From positions 1,364,001 through 1,428,000 of the forward strand of contig NZ_CP103807.1 of NCBI RefSeq assembly GCF_029773605.1: a stretch of DNA of 64,000 bases, read 5' to 3'. The translations under genes and the position numbers were made by a program. Within the stretch, counting starts at the first letter, position 1, and the number at the start of each line of letters is the position of its first letter. The notes under the pieces are model-generated. The model made no database searches and had not been told where the DNA came from. It saw nothing but the letters and a program-made list of their open reading frames with translations. This DNA is from Actinobacillus genomosp. 2 (GTDB taxonomy: Bacteria > Pseudomonadota > Gammaproteobacteria > Enterobacterales > Pasteurellaceae). Positions 24,825 through 35,072 of the stretch are shown here, in pieces.

Positions 24825-26123
24825 TTATCGTTTAATTAATTTGGCATAAAAGAAGCCGTCACCACCCTGCTCTTGAGGGAAAAATTGCTTCATTGAAGTT
24901 TTTTCACCATTGAAATCCATCTCCGCTAACACAGCATCCGTATGACTTTCAATAAAGCGGTTAATTTGCTCACTATTTTCTTCCGGCAAAACCGAACAAG
25001 TCGCATAAACTAATACGCCATTCGTTTTCAACCTGTCCCATAACGCCTCAAGAATTTTTGCCTGCAAGGCGACTAATTCAGCGATATCGTTTTCTTTACG
25101 TAGCCATTTGATATCCGGATGACGGCGAATAACGCCGGTCGCAGAACAAGGTGCATCCAGCAAAATACGATCAAACATCACACCATCCTCCAACCATTCT
25201 GTCGGTTTGGAAGCATCGCCACAAATTACTTTTGCCGTTTGCCCAAGACGAGCTAAATTCTCACGCACACGTTTTAGGCGGCTTTCCTCAATATCCAATG
25301 CAATCACATTTGCCTGCGGAGCGACTTCTAGAATATGTGTGGTTTTACCGCCCGGTGCGGCACAGGCATCCAAAATTAATTCACCATTTTGGGCTTCCAA
25401 TAAGGTTGCCGACCACTGAGCGTGTGCATCTTGTACCGTTGTCCAACCCTGTTCAAAATTCATCAATTTATGCACCGCTACCGGCTCTGCTAATAAGATT
25501 GCTGATTCAGGCACGCAAGCGGTCGTATTTTCTGGATTTTTTGCCACTAAATCACCTAATAACACGCGGTAATCTTGTGGTTTAATCTGCTGAATATTGC
25601 TACGAATCCACATTGGTGGACGCTGATTATTTGCTTCAATAATCTCTCGCCAATTCGGATAAGCTTTTTTTAGTTTATTCACAAACCATTCCGGATGAAG
25701 CGTTTGCCAATTTTTATCAAATTTAGCTAACAGAGCCTCTTTTTCACGTAAAAAACGGCGTAATACCCCATTGATAAGTGCTTTAAAATTATCCAATTTA
25801 AGCGATTTTGCCGCATTAACCACTTCATCAACCGCCGCAAATTCCGGCACGCGCATATAAAGTAACTGATAAAGCCCTACTAATAATAGGCAATGCACCA
25901 AACGTATTTTACCTTTTAACGGTTTTTCCACCGCTTGTGCAATGACCGCCTCAAGGCGTGGTAATGTTCGGCACACACCAAAGCTAATCTCTTGCACTAA
26001 CGGTAAATCTTTCGCTTCTAATTTCGCCTGTGCTTCGGGAATTAAGGTGGCAAGTGATTTCCCTTGATCGAGAACTTGTAAAATAATTTGTGCGGCAACC
26101 GCACGAGCATTTTGTTTTTTCAT
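24825..26123 (-). CDS. rsmB: 16S rRNA m5C967 methyltransferase RsmB
   Basis: RsmB (Sun/Fmu) methylates C967 of 16S rRNA using SAM. The 432-residue protein, starting [21 protein letters not shown], has an N-terminal NusB-like RNA-binding domain (to about 140). The Rossmann methyltransferase follows: [15 protein letters not shown] for [21 protein letters not shown] with the conserved PC motif, and the catalytic [14 protein letters not shown] use the ATG at 26123 because earlier starts run into selB, whose stop is 14 bp away. Confidence 0.96.
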   Translation of the reverse strand: MKKQNARAVAAQIILQVLDQGKSLATLIPEAQAKLEAKDLPLVQEISFGVCRTLPRLEAVIAQAVEKPLKGKIRLVHCLLLVGLYQLLYMRVPEFAAVDEVVNAAKSLKLDNFKALINGVLRRFLREKEALLAKFDKNWQTLHPEWFVNKLKKAYPNWREIIEANNQRPPMWIRSNIQQIKPQDYRVLLGDLVAKNPENTTACVPESAILLAEPVAVHKLMNFEQGWTTVQDAHAQWSATLLEAQNGELILDACAAPGGKTTHILEVAPQANVIALDIEESRLKRVRENLARLGQTAKVICGDASKPTEWLEDGVMFDRILLDAPCSATGVIRRHPDIKWLRKENDIAELVALQAKILEALWDRLKTNGVLVYATCSVLPEENSEQINRFIESHTDAVLAEMDFNGEKTSMKQFFPQEQGGDGFFYAKLIKR

Positions 26124-26136
26124 TAATATATTCTTG

Positions 26137-27972
26137 TTAGAAAGTGTCTTGATCACGTAATAAATGAATATTACCTTTTCGTCTTAAAAAGCCCGAACGG
26201 TCAAAATATTCAATCAGCTGAACGGTTAGCTTACGTCCCCACTGAATCTCATCACGAAGCTGATTTACTGAAACAGAGCCGTTTCGTTCTACAATCCCTT
26301 TTACTAATTGAGCCAATTCAGTCATTCTCTCACTGAGTAAGAAACGATCTTTTACAATCGGAATTAAATAACCTAATTTACCGGCTTTATATAGCAAGTT
26401 TCGCATTTCGGTTTCATCACAACATAATTCCGTGGCAATATCTCGGACCCAAAGTGCTTCGCTTTTGTTTTCAAATAGCGGTCGAATTTGTTGCCAAAGT
26501 TGCAATTCCTCTGCAGAAAATTCAATACGATGACTCGGTAAATGGATCCAGCCTCGAGTTTGTGCCAGTTGTTTGCTTTCGATTAAATCATCAATAAATT
26601 GGTAAGCTAACTGCTCCGGCTGATCTAATACGGCAATGCGATACAATCTCGCTTTAGTCACGCCTAATTGATCATTGTGATTCTGATGATATTCAGACAG
26701 TTTTTCGATAATATTTTGTTGAATTTGTTGCTTAAATTCAGCGGTAAAAATCCATTTCGACTGCACGTCGAAACCCTGTTCAGCTAATTCTTGTACGAAA
26801 CATTGCTCACGCCATAATAACGAATCAAGCTGTTCCGCACGATTTTTTAAGTAAAGCGAAATACGTTGCGAACAAGCGGTCGTTTTTGCCAAATTTTTTA
26901 CCAAAGCAAGGCGTTTCTCCGTTCGCTTATGGCGTTTCGGCGAATCAATTTCTAAAACTTCCGCTCCAGCTAAGGTTTGGCTGTCATCGCCGCTACGAAT
27001 AATCAGTTTATCCGTGACCGCCATTGCTAACGGCTCATCTAAAATCATTTCTGCAAACGTTTCGCTGTTTTTGACCGCTTGTTTTTCGGTTAAGAGATTC
27101 AGCTTACCGGTCACGTGTGAAGCAAAATGATATAAATGCACAATATGATTTTCTTTTAGATTTTGTGCCGTATGAATTTTAACCGTAATTCTATCGGTGA
27201 AGTACGGCTTCAGTTCGGTAATCCAATCACCACGCTGAATATGCTCTTTTTCCGCATTGGCAAGATTCAAAGCTAAACGTTGCCCTACCGTACCGATTTC
27301 CGCCGACTGATTTTGTGCGTGAATTTGCTTAATTCTAACTTTTTGACCGTTGGATAAATAAAACTCATCGCCGATTTTAACTGTTCCTGCTACCGCTGTT
27401 CCGGTCACAACCAAACCTGCACCTTTAATACTAAATACTCGATCAATCGCATATCGAAACGGTTTTTCCAGATACGACTGTTGTCGGCTTAACTGAATTA
27501 ATTGATTTCTTAATGCTTCTATACCTTGCCCGGTAACTGCGGAAGTAAGGAAGAACGGTGCATCAGCTAAAAACGGATATGTGTTCTTCATTATCGTGAT
27601 AAGCTGTTCCGCTTGACTTGCCTCCACACGATCCACTTTAGTTAATACCACTAAAATATTAGTAAAATTCAATAAACGCAGGATCTCTAAATGTTCCGCC
27701 GTTTGCGGTTTAATTCCTTCTTCAGCCGACACAATTAATAAGGCATTTTGTACACCGCCCAGTCCGGCAAGCATATTCGACAAGAATTTCTGATGCCCTG
27801 GCACATCAATAAAACCTAACACATCATCTTTAATCGGCAAGTAAGCATAGCCCAAATCAATCGTTAAACCGCGTTTTTTCTCTTCCGGTAAATGAGCGGT
27901 ATTTGTACCGGTTAAGGCTTGTAACAAGGTTGTTTTTCCGTGGTCAACGTGTCCGCTTGTAACAAAAATCAT
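26137..27972 (-). CDS. selB: Selenocysteine-specific elongation factor SelB
   Basis: SelB delivers selenocysteinyl-tRNA to UGA codons marked by a SECIS hairpin. The 611-residue protein has an EF-Tu-like GTPase ([10 protein letters not shown]-loop at 7-15, DVPGH G3, TKVD G4), two beta-barrel domains, and four winged-helix domains at the C-terminus that bind SECIS RNA (for example [38 protein letters not shown]). It overlaps the selA stop by 4 bases, so the two are co-translated. Confidence 0.98.
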   Translation of the reverse strand: MIFVTSGHVDHGKTTLLQALTGTNTAHLPEEKKRGLTIDLGYAYLPIKDDVLGFIDVPGHQKFLSNMLAGLGGVQNALLIVSAEEGIKPQTAEHLEILRLLNFTNILVVLTKVDRVEASQAEQLITIMKNTYPFLADAPFFLTSAVTGQGIEALRNQLIQLSRQQSYLEKPFRYAIDRVFSIKGAGLVVTGTAVAGTVKIGDEFYLSNGQKVRIKQIHAQNQSAEIGTVGQRLALNLANAEKEHIQRGDWITELKPYFTDRITVKIHTAQNLKENHIVHLYHFASHVTGKLNLLTEKQAVKNSETFAEMILDEPLAMAVTDKLIIRSGDDSQTLAGAEVLEIDSPKRHKRTEKRLALVKNLAKTTACSQRISLYLKNRAEQLDSLLWREQCFVQELAEQGFDVQSKWIFTAEFKQQIQQNIIEKLSEYHQNHNDQLGVTKARLYRIAVLDQPEQLAYQFIDDLIESKQLAQTRGWIHLPSHRIEFSAEELQLWQQIRPLFENKSEALWVRDIATELCCDETEMRNLLYKAGKLGYLIPIVKDRFLLSERMTELAQLVKGIVERNGSVSVNQLRDEIQWGRKLTVQLIEYFDRSGFLRRKGNIHLLRDQDTF

Positions 27973-29354
27973 GCTTCCTCCAACATATTCAGCAACGTCT
28001 CAAACTGTGCGACCGAACGCACATCCAGCCAAAATTTTTGCTGAGCAAATCGTCCGATTATCGGGCTTGGCAAGACTTTAAATTTTTTCTCTAACTCAAG
28101 TAAATCACTCTGCTTATCCGCAAAAATCGTAACCGCAACCGAAGCTAAAGTTTCCGTCGGCAATGCTCCGCTGCCGATTTGTGCAAGGCTCGGTTCCACT
28201 TGCAAAATATAACGAGAATCCAACCGCTTACTCAGCACCGCTTTTAGACGTTCCGCTTTAGTTTGCAAGGTCGCAAGCGATTGGGTTAAGAAATTAAACG
28301 TCGGTAATTCATCGGTTAATTTTTCCGGAAACAGATAATTGCGAAGTGTCGCTTCCAATGCTGATAAAATCACTTTATCGCAACGTAATACACGCTTGAG
28401 CGGATGAGATTGAAGTTCATCAATCAAAGATTTTTTCCCGACAATAATACCGGCTTGCGGTCCACCTAATAATTTATCGCCGGAAAATGACACCAAATCA
28501 ACCCCTGCAGCAACCTTCTGCTGTACCATAGGCTCCGGCGGTAAGCCAAGTGCAGTCATATCCGTCAGCGAACCGCTGCCTAAATCACTCATCACCGGCA
28601 AATTAAATTCTTTCGCTAATTCAACCAATTCCTCTTCAGATACCGATTTAGTAAAACCTTGAATATGGAAATTACTGGTATGCACTTTCATTAAAAAAGC
28701 AGTATTTTCATTAATCGCATTGCGATAATCACGTAAATGAGTGCGATTGGTCGTGCCGACTTCAACTAATTTACAACCTGCTTGAGCCATAATATCCGGA
28801 ATGCGAAACGCACCGCCGATTTCTACCAATTCGCCACGAGAAACAATCACTTCTTTACCCTGTGCAAACGTCGCTAACATCAGCAATACTGCCGCAGCAT
28901 TATTATTCACAACGCAAGCGGCTTCCGCTCCGGTAAGTTGCTGAATCAATTGAGAAATATAAATATCTCGATGACTACGCTTCCCTTCATCAATATCAAA
29001 CTCCAACGCAACATTATTTCGCATCGCATTAGTCGCTGCTTGAACCGCATTTTCTGACCACAAACCACGTCCTAAATTGGTATGTAACACCGTACCGGTC
29101 AAATTAAAGACAGTTTTGCTGGATACCATACGTTTTTTTTGTAAGTTTTGCTCAATTACACTAAAAATCGAAGACTGCTCAGTAATAAAATCCGGTAAAC
29201 ATTGTTGTTTAACAATCTGATCACGCACGTGTTCTATTAGCTGTCTTGCCTCTTGAACAAAGGCCTGATGACCGAATTGTTCAATTAAATCAATACCTTG
29301 AGTACTTTTGACCAATTTATCTATAGAAGGGATAACTCGAAATAATGTTTGCAT
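27969..29354 (-). CDS. selA: L-seryl-tRNA(Sec) selenium transferase SelA
   Basis: SelA converts seryl-tRNA(Sec) to selenocysteinyl-tRNA(Sec) with selenophosphate. The 461 residues match the family. The pyridoxal phosphate lysine lies in [20 protein letters not shown] (about residue 294). [14 protein letters not shown] and [16 protein letters not shown] are family marks. It forms an operon with selB and lies head to head with selC 66 bp away, so the whole decoding set except selD is together. Confidence 0.98.
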   Translation of the reverse strand: MQTLFRVIPSIDKLVKSTQGIDLIEQFGHQAFVQEARQLIEHVRDQIVKQQCLPDFITEQSSIFSVIEQNLQKKRMVSSKTVFNLTGTVLHTNLGRGLWSENAVQAATNAMRNNVALEFDIDEGKRSHRDIYISQLIQQLTGAEAACVVNNNAAAVLLMLATFAQGKEVIVSRGELVEIGGAFRIPDIMAQAGCKLVEVGTTNRTHLRDYRNAINENTAFLMKVHTSNFHIQGFTKSVSEEELVELAKEFNLPVMSDLGSGSLTDMTALGLPPEPMVQQKVAAGVDLVSFSGDKLLGGPQAGIIVGKKSLIDELQSHPLKRVLRCDKVILSALEATLRNYLFPEKLTDELPTFNFLTQSLATLQTKAERLKAVLSKRLDSRYILQVEPSLAQIGSGALPTETLASVAVTIFADKQSDLLELEKKFKVLPSPIIGRFAQQKFWLDVRSVAQFETLLNMLEEA

Positions 29355-29420
29355 AGTAAAAAGCGTTAAGAAATTTTGAACAATTTTAATAAATAAAGTA
29401 GAATATCGCCACTCTTTAAA

Positions 29421-29515
29421 GGAAGCGAGTCATCTCCGGTGAGGTGGCAGGACTTCAAATCCTGTTGAGGACGCCAGCGTTCTTGGGTGGGTTCGACTCC
29501 CATTCGCTTCCGCCA
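29421..29515 (+). tRNA. selC: tRNA-Sec (anticodon TCA)
   Basis: A 95-nt RNA gene. The acceptor GGAAGCG pairs with CGCTTCC (29505-29511), followed by discriminator G and an encoded CCA at 29513-29515. The anticodon loop CTTCAAA has TCA at 29455-29457 inside the stem GGCAGGA/TCCTG. The extended acceptor, long extra arm (GAGGACGCCAGCGTTCTTGG) and T-arm GGGTTCGACTCCC are those of bacterial tRNA-Sec. It sits divergent from selA. Confidence 0.97.
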
Positions 29516-29530
29516 ATTATTTCCAATTCT

Positions 29531-29974
29531 ATGACAAAATCTATTTGTATCATCACAGGCAGTACCCTCGGTGGAGCGGAATACGTTGCCGATCATCTTG
29601 AAAGTTGTTTAAAAACACAAGGTTTTGCTGTCGAACTCTTTAATCAAGCAACCTTAGCAAATATTCAACATCAAACCCATTTAATTGTCGTCACTTCAAC
29701 TCACGGAGCAGGCGAGTTACCGGATAACATCAAACCGTTATTTGACGAACTGGCGGCAAGCGATTTAGATCTTAGCGGTATGAAATTCGGTGTGGTCGGT
29801 TTAGGCAGCACTGATTACGATACTTTCTGCCATTCGGTTGATATTGTTGAAAACGGACTAACCGCCAAAGGTGCGAAACAGATATGTGAATCAGTTCGCA
29901 TTGATGTGGCAAACAATTTTGACCACGACAGTACGGCGGAAGAATGGTTGCCAAGTTTTGTTGAGCAGTTATAA
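29531..29974 (+). CDS. mioC: Flavodoxin-like protein MioC
   Basis: MioC is an FMN-binding flavodoxin-type electron carrier, implicated in E. coli in biotin synthase activity. The 147-residue length equals E. coli MioC. FMN-binding segments are visible: [14 protein letters not shown] (phosphate loop, about 7-20), [11 protein letters not shown] (about 57-67) and [11 protein letters not shown] (about 91-101). The ATG is only 15 bases past the CCA end of selC and lacks a Shine-Dalgarno. It may therefore be made from a message whose 5' end is created by release of the tRNA. There is no oriC beside it, unlike in E. coli. Confidence 0.93.
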   Translation: MTKSICIITGSTLGGAEYVADHLESCLKTQGFAVELFNQATLANIQHQTHLIVVTSTHGAGELPDNIKPLFDELAASDLDLSGMKFGVVGLGSTDYDTFCHSVDIVENGLTAKGAKQICESVRIDVANNFDHDSTAEEWLPSFVEQL

Positions 29975-29991
29975 CGAACAGTTCGAAATAA

Positions 29992-30041
29992 CAAGCGGTC
30001 GGAATTTGCAAAAAATTTGCAGATTTCGACCGCTTTTTTAT
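29992..30041. terminator. Dual uptake-sequence terminator between mioC and lyxK
   Basis: ACAAGCGGTCG (29991 on) and CGACCGCTT (to 30034) form a 9-bp stem around a TTTGCAAAAAATTTGC arm, followed by TTTTTT. It serves as a terminator between the convergent mioC and lyxK. Confidence 0.75.
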
Positions 30042-30043
30042 AT

Positions 30044-31501
30044 TTAAAGCATCGCTTTTAACGCTTCGGTGAGTTGTTGATAACGCTGATATTTTTGTTG
30101 GTAAACAGCGAAATTTGCCTGATTTGGTTGCACTTTCAACATTTCTGTTTTCAATGCTTGTACTTGTGAAAGTTCTGCACCGGTGCCCTGCATAGCCATT
30201 AATGCCGCACCTAAACAACCGGTTTCTTCCACTTGCGGAATTTCCAATTGCATACCGGTTAAATCGGCGAGCATTTGTAGCCAAATCGGTGATTTAGTTG
30301 GTCCACCAGTTACACGTAATACATTTGCATTTGGAAAACGTTGCTTCATACGGTTGAGGTGGTGCATAAGACTAAACAGCACGCCTTCATAAATTGCCTG
30401 CAATAAATGTGCTTGGCTATGGTGCGCTTGCAAGCCGTAGAAGCCCGCTTGCATACCTAAGCCGGCATTCGAGCCATATAAAAACGGCACAAATAACACG
30501 GAACTGGCCGCCGGCGGTAAACTCGCCACTTGTTGATTAATTTCCGCATAGTCTAATTTCCATTGCTTCACAAACCATTCCAAATTACCGGCGGAAGTCG
30601 GGCTGGCCTCATGAATGATAAATTTGCCTTCGTCCGTATAACGACCATAGACAAATGGTAAGGTTTGAGTCAAGTCGATATTATCAGTGATACCGCTGAC
30701 AACTGACCACGTACCTAATACCGCATTCAGTTTACTTTCGTCATCTAAATTGGCACAACGTGCAGTGGAAACTACATCAAATAAACCGCCGACCACCGGC
30801 GTTCCTACCGCTAAGCCGGTTAGTTTGGCTGCTGCTTCGGTAACATAGCCGGCAATTTGATTCGGTTTAATCACAGGCGGTAGCTTTTCTAAAATATTTT
30901 GCAAACCGAGCAGATCGGCAAGCGCTTGGTCATATTCGCCGGTTGCCATATTGTAGAGATTGCTTTCAGAAATATTGGTTTCTTCGGCAAATAATTCACC
31001 AGTTAAACAGAATCGTAAATAGTCGTGTGACATCAGTATCGAGCCGATTTGCGCATAACGTTCCGGCTCGTTGTCTTGTACCCAACGCAAAATCGAAACA
31101 GGGTGTCCGGTCCATAACGTCTGGCGGGTAATCGGATAAAGTTTTTCCGGAATACCGTTCGCCTGCCACTGTTTCACAATCGATAGAGAACGTTGGTCAG
31201 AAGACAAAATCGCTCTGCCAAGCGGTTGGTTTTGCTGATCAAGTAAAAATGCACCTTTGCCTTGTGCCGAAATGCCCACCCCTTTGATAGCGGTCGGATT
31301 TATCCCACTTTTTGCAATAGTTTGAAGTACTACCTCGGCACACACTTGCCAGAGTTGTTGCATATCTCGCTCGGCATAACCCGCCTGTTCGCTGATAACC
31401 GCCACATTCTCACGATGAATACCGTGTAACTCACCGGTTTGGTCAAAAAGTGCGGCTTTGACAAAAGTACCGCCACAGTCTATGCCTAGGTAGTAGTTCA
31501 T
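30044..31501 (-). CDS. lyxK: L-xylulose/3-keto-L-gulonate kinase (FGGY family)
   Basis: A 485-residue FGGY carbohydrate kinase. The start at 31501 (MNYYLGIDCGGTFVKAALFD) has GGAG seven bases upstream; a TTG four codons earlier overlaps that site. The phosphate-1 motif GIDCGGTFVKA and the C-terminal FGGY-like region LLQAIYEGVLFSLMHHLNRM and RVTGGPTKSPIWLQMLADL are present. It is last in yiaK-L-M-N-O-lyxK, the E. coli and H. influenzae order. In those, the kinase phosphorylates L-xylulose or 3-keto-L-gulonate. Exact substrate is inferred from context. Confidence 0.85.
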   Translation of the reverse strand: MNYYLGIDCGGTFVKAALFDQTGELHGIHRENVAVISEQAGYAERDMQQLWQVCAEVVLQTIAKSGINPTAIKGVGISAQGKGAFLLDQQNQPLGRAILSSDQRSLSIVKQWQANGIPEKLYPITRQTLWTGHPVSILRWVQDNEPERYAQIGSILMSHDYLRFCLTGELFAEETNISESNLYNMATGEYDQALADLLGLQNILEKLPPVIKPNQIAGYVTEAAAKLTGLAVGTPVVGGLFDVVSTARCANLDDESKLNAVLGTWSVVSGITDNIDLTQTLPFVYGRYTDEGKFIIHEASPTSAGNLEWFVKQWKLDYAEINQQVASLPPAASSVLFVPFLYGSNAGLGMQAGFYGLQAHHSQAHLLQAIYEGVLFSLMHHLNRMKQRFPNANVLRVTGGPTKSPIWLQMLADLTGMQLEIPQVEETGCLGAALMAMQGTGAELSQVQALKTEMLKVQPNQANFAVYQQKYQRYQQLTEALKAML

Positions 31502-31528
31502 TTTTTGCTCCAATTATTCAAATAACAT

Positions 31529-31575
31529 AGGGGACGATCAATGTTGAATATAATGGACGAACACCGTTCGCCCCT
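31529..31575. repeat. REP-like palindromic intergenic element
   Basis: Outer arms AGGGG/CCCCT enclose an inner pairing GGACGAAC-ACC-GTTCGCC. The element lies between yiaO and lyxK. It looks like a dispersed palindrome rather than a terminator, because T-runs are weak. A second copy was not found in this window. Confidence 0.45.
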
Positions 31576-31644
31576 AAAAAGAACTTTTTATGCAGTTTGT
31601 TACATAATACAGAAAATGCTACGAATCAAACCGCTTGTTATTGT

Positions 31645-32631
31645 TTATTTCGCTAAAGCATCTACTTTTTCGATTAATTCTTTACCGTGTTTTTCGATAA
31701 AGTCTTTGCGAACTTCAGCTTCAATTACCGCTTTAAATGGTGCGTTATCCACTTGTTCAATCACTTCTACACCAGCTTTGCGAAGTTTTTCAATAATCTC
31801 TTTTTCGTTTTTCACGTTGAGATCACGTTGGAATTGACCCGCTTCTTTCGCTGCATCTAACACCGCTTTTTGCAGTTCTGGGGTTAAGCCGTCAAATTTG
31901 GCTTTGTTCATTACTACAATTAATGGTGTGTAACCGTGGTTGGTTAAGCTTAAGTGTTTTTGTACTTCATATAATTTTGCTGACCAGAAAATACCGATTG
32001 GATGTTCTTGTGCATCTACCGCACGGGTTTCAAGTGCAGTATAAAGCTCAGAAAGCGGCATCGGCACTGGGTTACCACCTAAAATACTAAATGCTTTTAT
32101 ATACATTGGGTTTTGGTTAGTACGAACTTTTAAGCCTTTGATGTCTTCCGGTTTATTAACAGCGTGTTTTGAGTTAGAGAAGGCACGGAAGCCAACATCC
32201 CAGAATGCCAAGCCTTTTAAGCCTTGTTTTTCAAGATCTTGTAATAAACCTTGACCGATTTCACCGTCTAATACTTTGTAAACGTGTTCACGATCTTTAA
32301 AGATAAACGGGATATCAATCACGTTTAATTTAGGTTCTAAACCAGTGAAGTTTGGTGAACCTGACATTTCAATATCAATCGTACCGCCACGCACACCACT
32401 GATCATGGTTTGTGCATTACCTAATGTACTATCAGGGAACAATTTGAGTTTAATTTCCCCTTTGGTTTTGTCTTTCAATAATTCATCAAATTTTTTCGCC
32501 GCAACGTGCTGGCTGTCGGAACGAGGTGCCTCATAACCGAAGCGAAGCGAAATTTCCGCATTTGCTACACCTGAAAATGCTACTGCACTAGCAACGAAAG
32601 CTGATAAAGTTTTTAGATTAAAAAATTTCAT
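31645..32631 (-). CDS. yiaO: TRAP transporter solute-binding protein YiaO
   Basis: A periplasmic DctP-family receptor (328 residues). The signal peptide MKFFNLKTLSAFVASAVAFSGVANA ends near residue 25. The mature start EISLRFGYEAPRSDSQHVAAKKF, then NVIDIPFIFKDREHVYKVLDGEIG and the substrate arginine region KGLKVRTNQNPMYIKAFSILGGNPVPMPLSELYTALETRAVDAQEHP, agree closely with YiaO and H. influenzae HI1028 as I remember them. It probably binds 2,3-diketo-L-gulonate. It is not SiaP; see the rejected list. Confidence 0.9.
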   Translation of the reverse strand: MKFFNLKTLSAFVASAVAFSGVANAEISLRFGYEAPRSDSQHVAAKKFDELLKDKTKGEIKLKLFPDSTLGNAQTMISGVRGGTIDIEMSGSPNFTGLEPKLNVIDIPFIFKDREHVYKVLDGEIGQGLLQDLEKQGLKGLAFWDVGFRAFSNSKHAVNKPEDIKGLKVRTNQNPMYIKAFSILGGNPVPMPLSELYTALETRAVDAQEHPIGIFWSAKLYEVQKHLSLTNHGYTPLIVVMNKAKFDGLTPELQKAVLDAAKEAGQFQRDLNVKNEKEIIEKLRKAGVEVIEQVDNAPFKAVIEAEVRKDFIEKHGKELIEKVDALAK

Positions 32632-32670
32632 AGGGGTCTCCTAAGTAGGTTGGGAATTTGTTGTCTAGTT

Positions 32671-32691
32671 CCCCTCTTTAGTAAAGAGGGG
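32671..32691. repeat. Palindromic intergenic repeat (copy 1)
   Basis: CCCCTCTTTA-G-TAAAGAGGGG is a perfect inverted repeat in the yiaN-yiaO gap. A copy differing by one base occurs at 59856-59876. This looks like a dispersed repeat, possibly stabilising or ending transcripts. Confidence 0.55.
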
Positions 32692-32702
32692 GAGCTAATT
32701 TT

Positions 32703-33980
32703 TTACTGCATCCAGCTTAACGGCACTAAAATTAAATCCGGTACGAATACGAAGAGCAGTAATAAACCAATCATCATCATAAGGTAAGGGAATACCCCTT
32801 TTGCTGCTTGGTCAAACGGTAGTTTTGACACACCGGTAATTACGTTTAATACATTACCGACCGGTGGAGTAATTAAGCCAATTGAGGTGTTAAGAATAAA
32901 TAACACACCGAAGTAAACCGGGTCAATTCCCGCTTCTTCAATTAACGGCATTAACACCAGGGTTAAGATTAAAACGGTCGGAGTTAAGTCCATCACCATA
33001 CCGATCACGAATACCGCTAACATCACCACTAATAATAACGTTGTCGGGCTTTCGATTAACGGCTCAAGCAATTCGGTTAACATGGTCGGTAATTCCGCCA
33101 CGGTAATTAACCAGCCGGTGACGTTTGCCGCTGCCACTAAGAACATCACTACCGCAGTGGTTTTTGCCGCCGCTAAAATCACTTTGTAGAGGTCTTTGAA
33201 TTTCAATTCACGATAAACGAACAGTGAAACCACTAACGCATAGAAAGTTGCTACCGCACCGGCTTCTGTTGGGGTGAACATACCTGAACGGAAACCACCG
33301 ATAATAATCACTGGCAACATTAACGCCCAAATACTGTTTTTAAATGAAATACAAAGTTCTTGTTTAGTCGCTTTTGAGAAGGTCATTAAATCAAGGCGTT
33401 TGGCTTGCCACCACCAGAGTGCGGCTAAACAGATACCCATCATAACGCCTGGGAAAATCCCTGCTAAGAATAATTTAGTGATAGATACTCCACTCGCTAC
33501 CCCAAATACGATAAACGGAATGCTTGGCGGAATAATCGGTGCGATAATACCCGCAGTACCGATTAAACCTGCTGAACGGTCAATCGGGTAACCGGTAGTT
33601 TTCATCATTGGTAATAGCATTGCTGCTACTGCTGCAGTGTCCGCTACTGCCGAACCGGAAAGGCTCGCCATAATCATCGCAGCAAGAATCGCTACAAAAC
33701 CTAAACCACCGCGTTTATGACCGACTAATTTCATCGGTAAGTCGATAATACGTTTAGAAAGTCCGCCTTCATTCATTATTTCACCAGCGAGAATAAAGAA
33801 CGGAATCGCCATGAGCGAAAAGCTATCTGCACCGCTAACAATTTGTTGGGCAAGAATTTGTGCATCAAATAAATCTAAGTGAAGCATTAATGCTACGCCA
33901 CAAATCAATAAAGCAAACGCAACCGGAATCCCTAAAATAATTGCACCAAGTAATACCGAAAGGAAAATTACGACAGTCAT
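32703..33980 (-). CDS. yiaN: TRAP transporter large permease YiaN
   Basis: The DctM-type membrane subunit (425 residues, about 12 hydrophobic helices) that carries the substrate with sodium. Signatures: PVAFALLICGVALML, IPFFILAGEIMNEGG, LSGSAVADTAAVAAMLLPMMK, GIIAPIIPPSIPFIVFGVASGVSI and NTSIGLITPPVGNVLNV. The ATG overlaps the yiaM stop by 4 bases. Confidence 0.95.
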   Translation of the reverse strand: MTVVIFLSVLLGAIILGIPVAFALLICGVALMLHLDLFDAQILAQQIVSGADSFSLMAIPFFILAGEIMNEGGLSKRIIDLPMKLVGHKRGGLGFVAILAAMIMASLSGSAVADTAAVAAMLLPMMKTTGYPIDRSAGLIGTAGIIAPIIPPSIPFIVFGVASGVSITKLFLAGIFPGVMMGICLAALWWWQAKRLDLMTFSKATKQELCISFKNSIWALMLPVIIIGGFRSGMFTPTEAGAVATFYALVVSLFVYRELKFKDLYKVILAAAKTTAVVMFLVAAANVTGWLITVAELPTMLTELLEPLIESPTTLLLVVMLAVFVIGMVMDLTPTVLILTLVLMPLIEEAGIDPVYFGVLFILNTSIGLITPPVGNVLNVITGVSKLPFDQAAKGVFPYLMMMIGLLLLFVFVPDLILVPLSWMQ

Positions 33981-34459
33981 TGTGCTTCTCCTTTAACTAA
34001 AGCGGTCACATTTGTCACCATTCTTGCAATAATCAAAATACCGATTAACACACCTGAAACCACACTTGCAAGGAAAGTAATACCTTGTGGTAAACCTGAG
34101 ATAGGTGCAAGATTTTCAAGATTGAGTTGGAATTGAATCCAACTACCATCAACGATGAGGTAGCAACAGAATAACATTGCCGCATCGGTAAACAATTTTA
34201 AAACATTACGTGCAATGGGAGAGAGTTTCTCAGTTAACACGGTAACACTAACGTGTTGATTTTCACTAAATGCCAATACTGCCCCTAAAAAGGCAAGCCA
34301 TACAAACATATAGCGAGAAACTTCTTCTGTTACATTAATACTGCTGTTAAAGCCATAACGCAGTACCACATTAAGGAAAACTAAAATTGACATTGCCGAT
34401 AAAATAATCACGGCAAAGGCTTCAATCGCTTTTCCAACGAATTGAGCGATGGGTTTCAT
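33977..34459 (-). CDS. yiaM: TRAP transporter small permease YiaM
   Basis: The DctQ-type subunit (160 residues, four hydrophobic helices). The signature RYMFVWLAFLGAVLAFSENQHVSV lies near residues 47-70. It pairs with YiaN, with which it overlaps by 4 bp. GAGCAAC before the ATG gives a usable ribosome site. Confidence 0.92.
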   Translation of the reverse strand: MKPIAQFVGKAIEAFAVIILSAMSILVFLNVVLRYGFNSSINVTEEVSRYMFVWLAFLGAVLAFSENQHVSVTVLTEKLSPIARNVLKLFTDAAMLFCCYLIVDGSWIQFQLNLENLAPISGLPQGITFLASVVSGVLIGILIIARMVTNVTALVKGEAQ

Positions 34460-34529
34460 CTGTTGCTCCTTGTCTTATCCTAGGACTTACACCCTAGGTT
34501 ACGCATATTTGAGCTGCTCTGTAGCTCGT

Positions 34530-34991
34530 CTAGATTTCTGTCATTGCAATTTTAACGACCACTTTTCTAATCGTCTCAGTACCGTTAAAAATTGCAGTTC
34601 TATGGCAATCTTCTGGGAAAAACACGGCAAAATTACCAACTTCACAGGTAAAAATTTGCTCATTTTCGACCGTTTGATAATACTGAATATCTCGTTCCGG
34701 TAGATAAGCAGTGTGAATCGGATTCTTACCACTATCTACTGCAAATGCCATTTTCTCTTTACCTTTGTGAAGATATTGCACATCTAAGTAATTACGGTGG
34801 ACTTCAGGTTGAAATGCTGAAATATCTTTGGTTTCCAAATCTAATACTTGGACGTAAATATCTCTGCCTTTCAGCTCGTAAACCCCGGCTTCCATCGCAT
34901 CAAAATCAGTGTTTTTTAAATAATGCAATGCATATTGAATCGCTTCAGGATATTGTTTTGGATTGTAGTTTGAAATGTGTCCGAAAAACAT
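34530..34991 (-). CDS. yiaL: YhcH/YjgK/YiaL family protein
   Basis: A 153-residue DUF386 beta-sandwich protein. Motifs MDAMEAGVYELKGRDIYVQVLDLET, HRNYLDVQYLHKGKEKMAF and FAVFFPEDCHRTAIFNG give the conserved metal-site residues (His/Glu/His). Members accompany sugar acid and sialic acid catabolic genes (YhcH with nan, YiaL with yia) and are thought to isomerise or process a sugar. Here the yia neighbours favour YiaL. Exact reaction unknown. Confidence 0.88.
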   Translation of the reverse strand: MFFGHISNYNPKQYPEAIQYALHYLKNTDFDAMEAGVYELKGRDIYVQVLDLETKDISAFQPEVHRNYLDVQYLHKGKEKMAFAVDSGKNPIHTAYLPERDIQYYQTVENEQIFTCEVGNFAVFFPEDCHRTAIFNGTETIRKVVVKIAMTEI

Positions 34992-35040
34992 CGTTTGTTC
35001 CTCGTAAAAAATTAAATAATTTGACCGATTGTATTAGTTC

Positions 35041-35063
35041 CTCTCTCCCTCAAGGGGAGAGAG
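35041..35063. repeat. Short palindrome between yiaK and yiaL
   Basis: CTCTCTCCC/GGGGAGAGAG forms a near-perfect stem in the 81-bp gap. It lies inside the presumed operon, so it may modulate or stabilise the message rather than end it. Confidence 0.4.
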
Positions 35064-35072
35064 TTATGCCAT

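Noticed and set aside
29366-29596. Minus-strand 76-codon frame
   Set aside because: It runs antisense through selC and the start of mioC; no protein-like features.
29500-29980. Replication origin next to mioC, as in E. coli
   Set aside because: No DnaA boxes (TTATCCACA) or AT-rich 13-mers were seen here, and gidA/dnaA are not neighbours.
31645-34459. TRAP transporter genes as the sialic acid transporter SiaPQM
   Set aside because: They lie near nan genes, but the neighbours are yiaK, yiaL and lyxK, the two permease subunits are separate (YiaM/YiaN) rather than fused as in Haemophilus SiaQM, and the binding protein resembles YiaO/HI1028.
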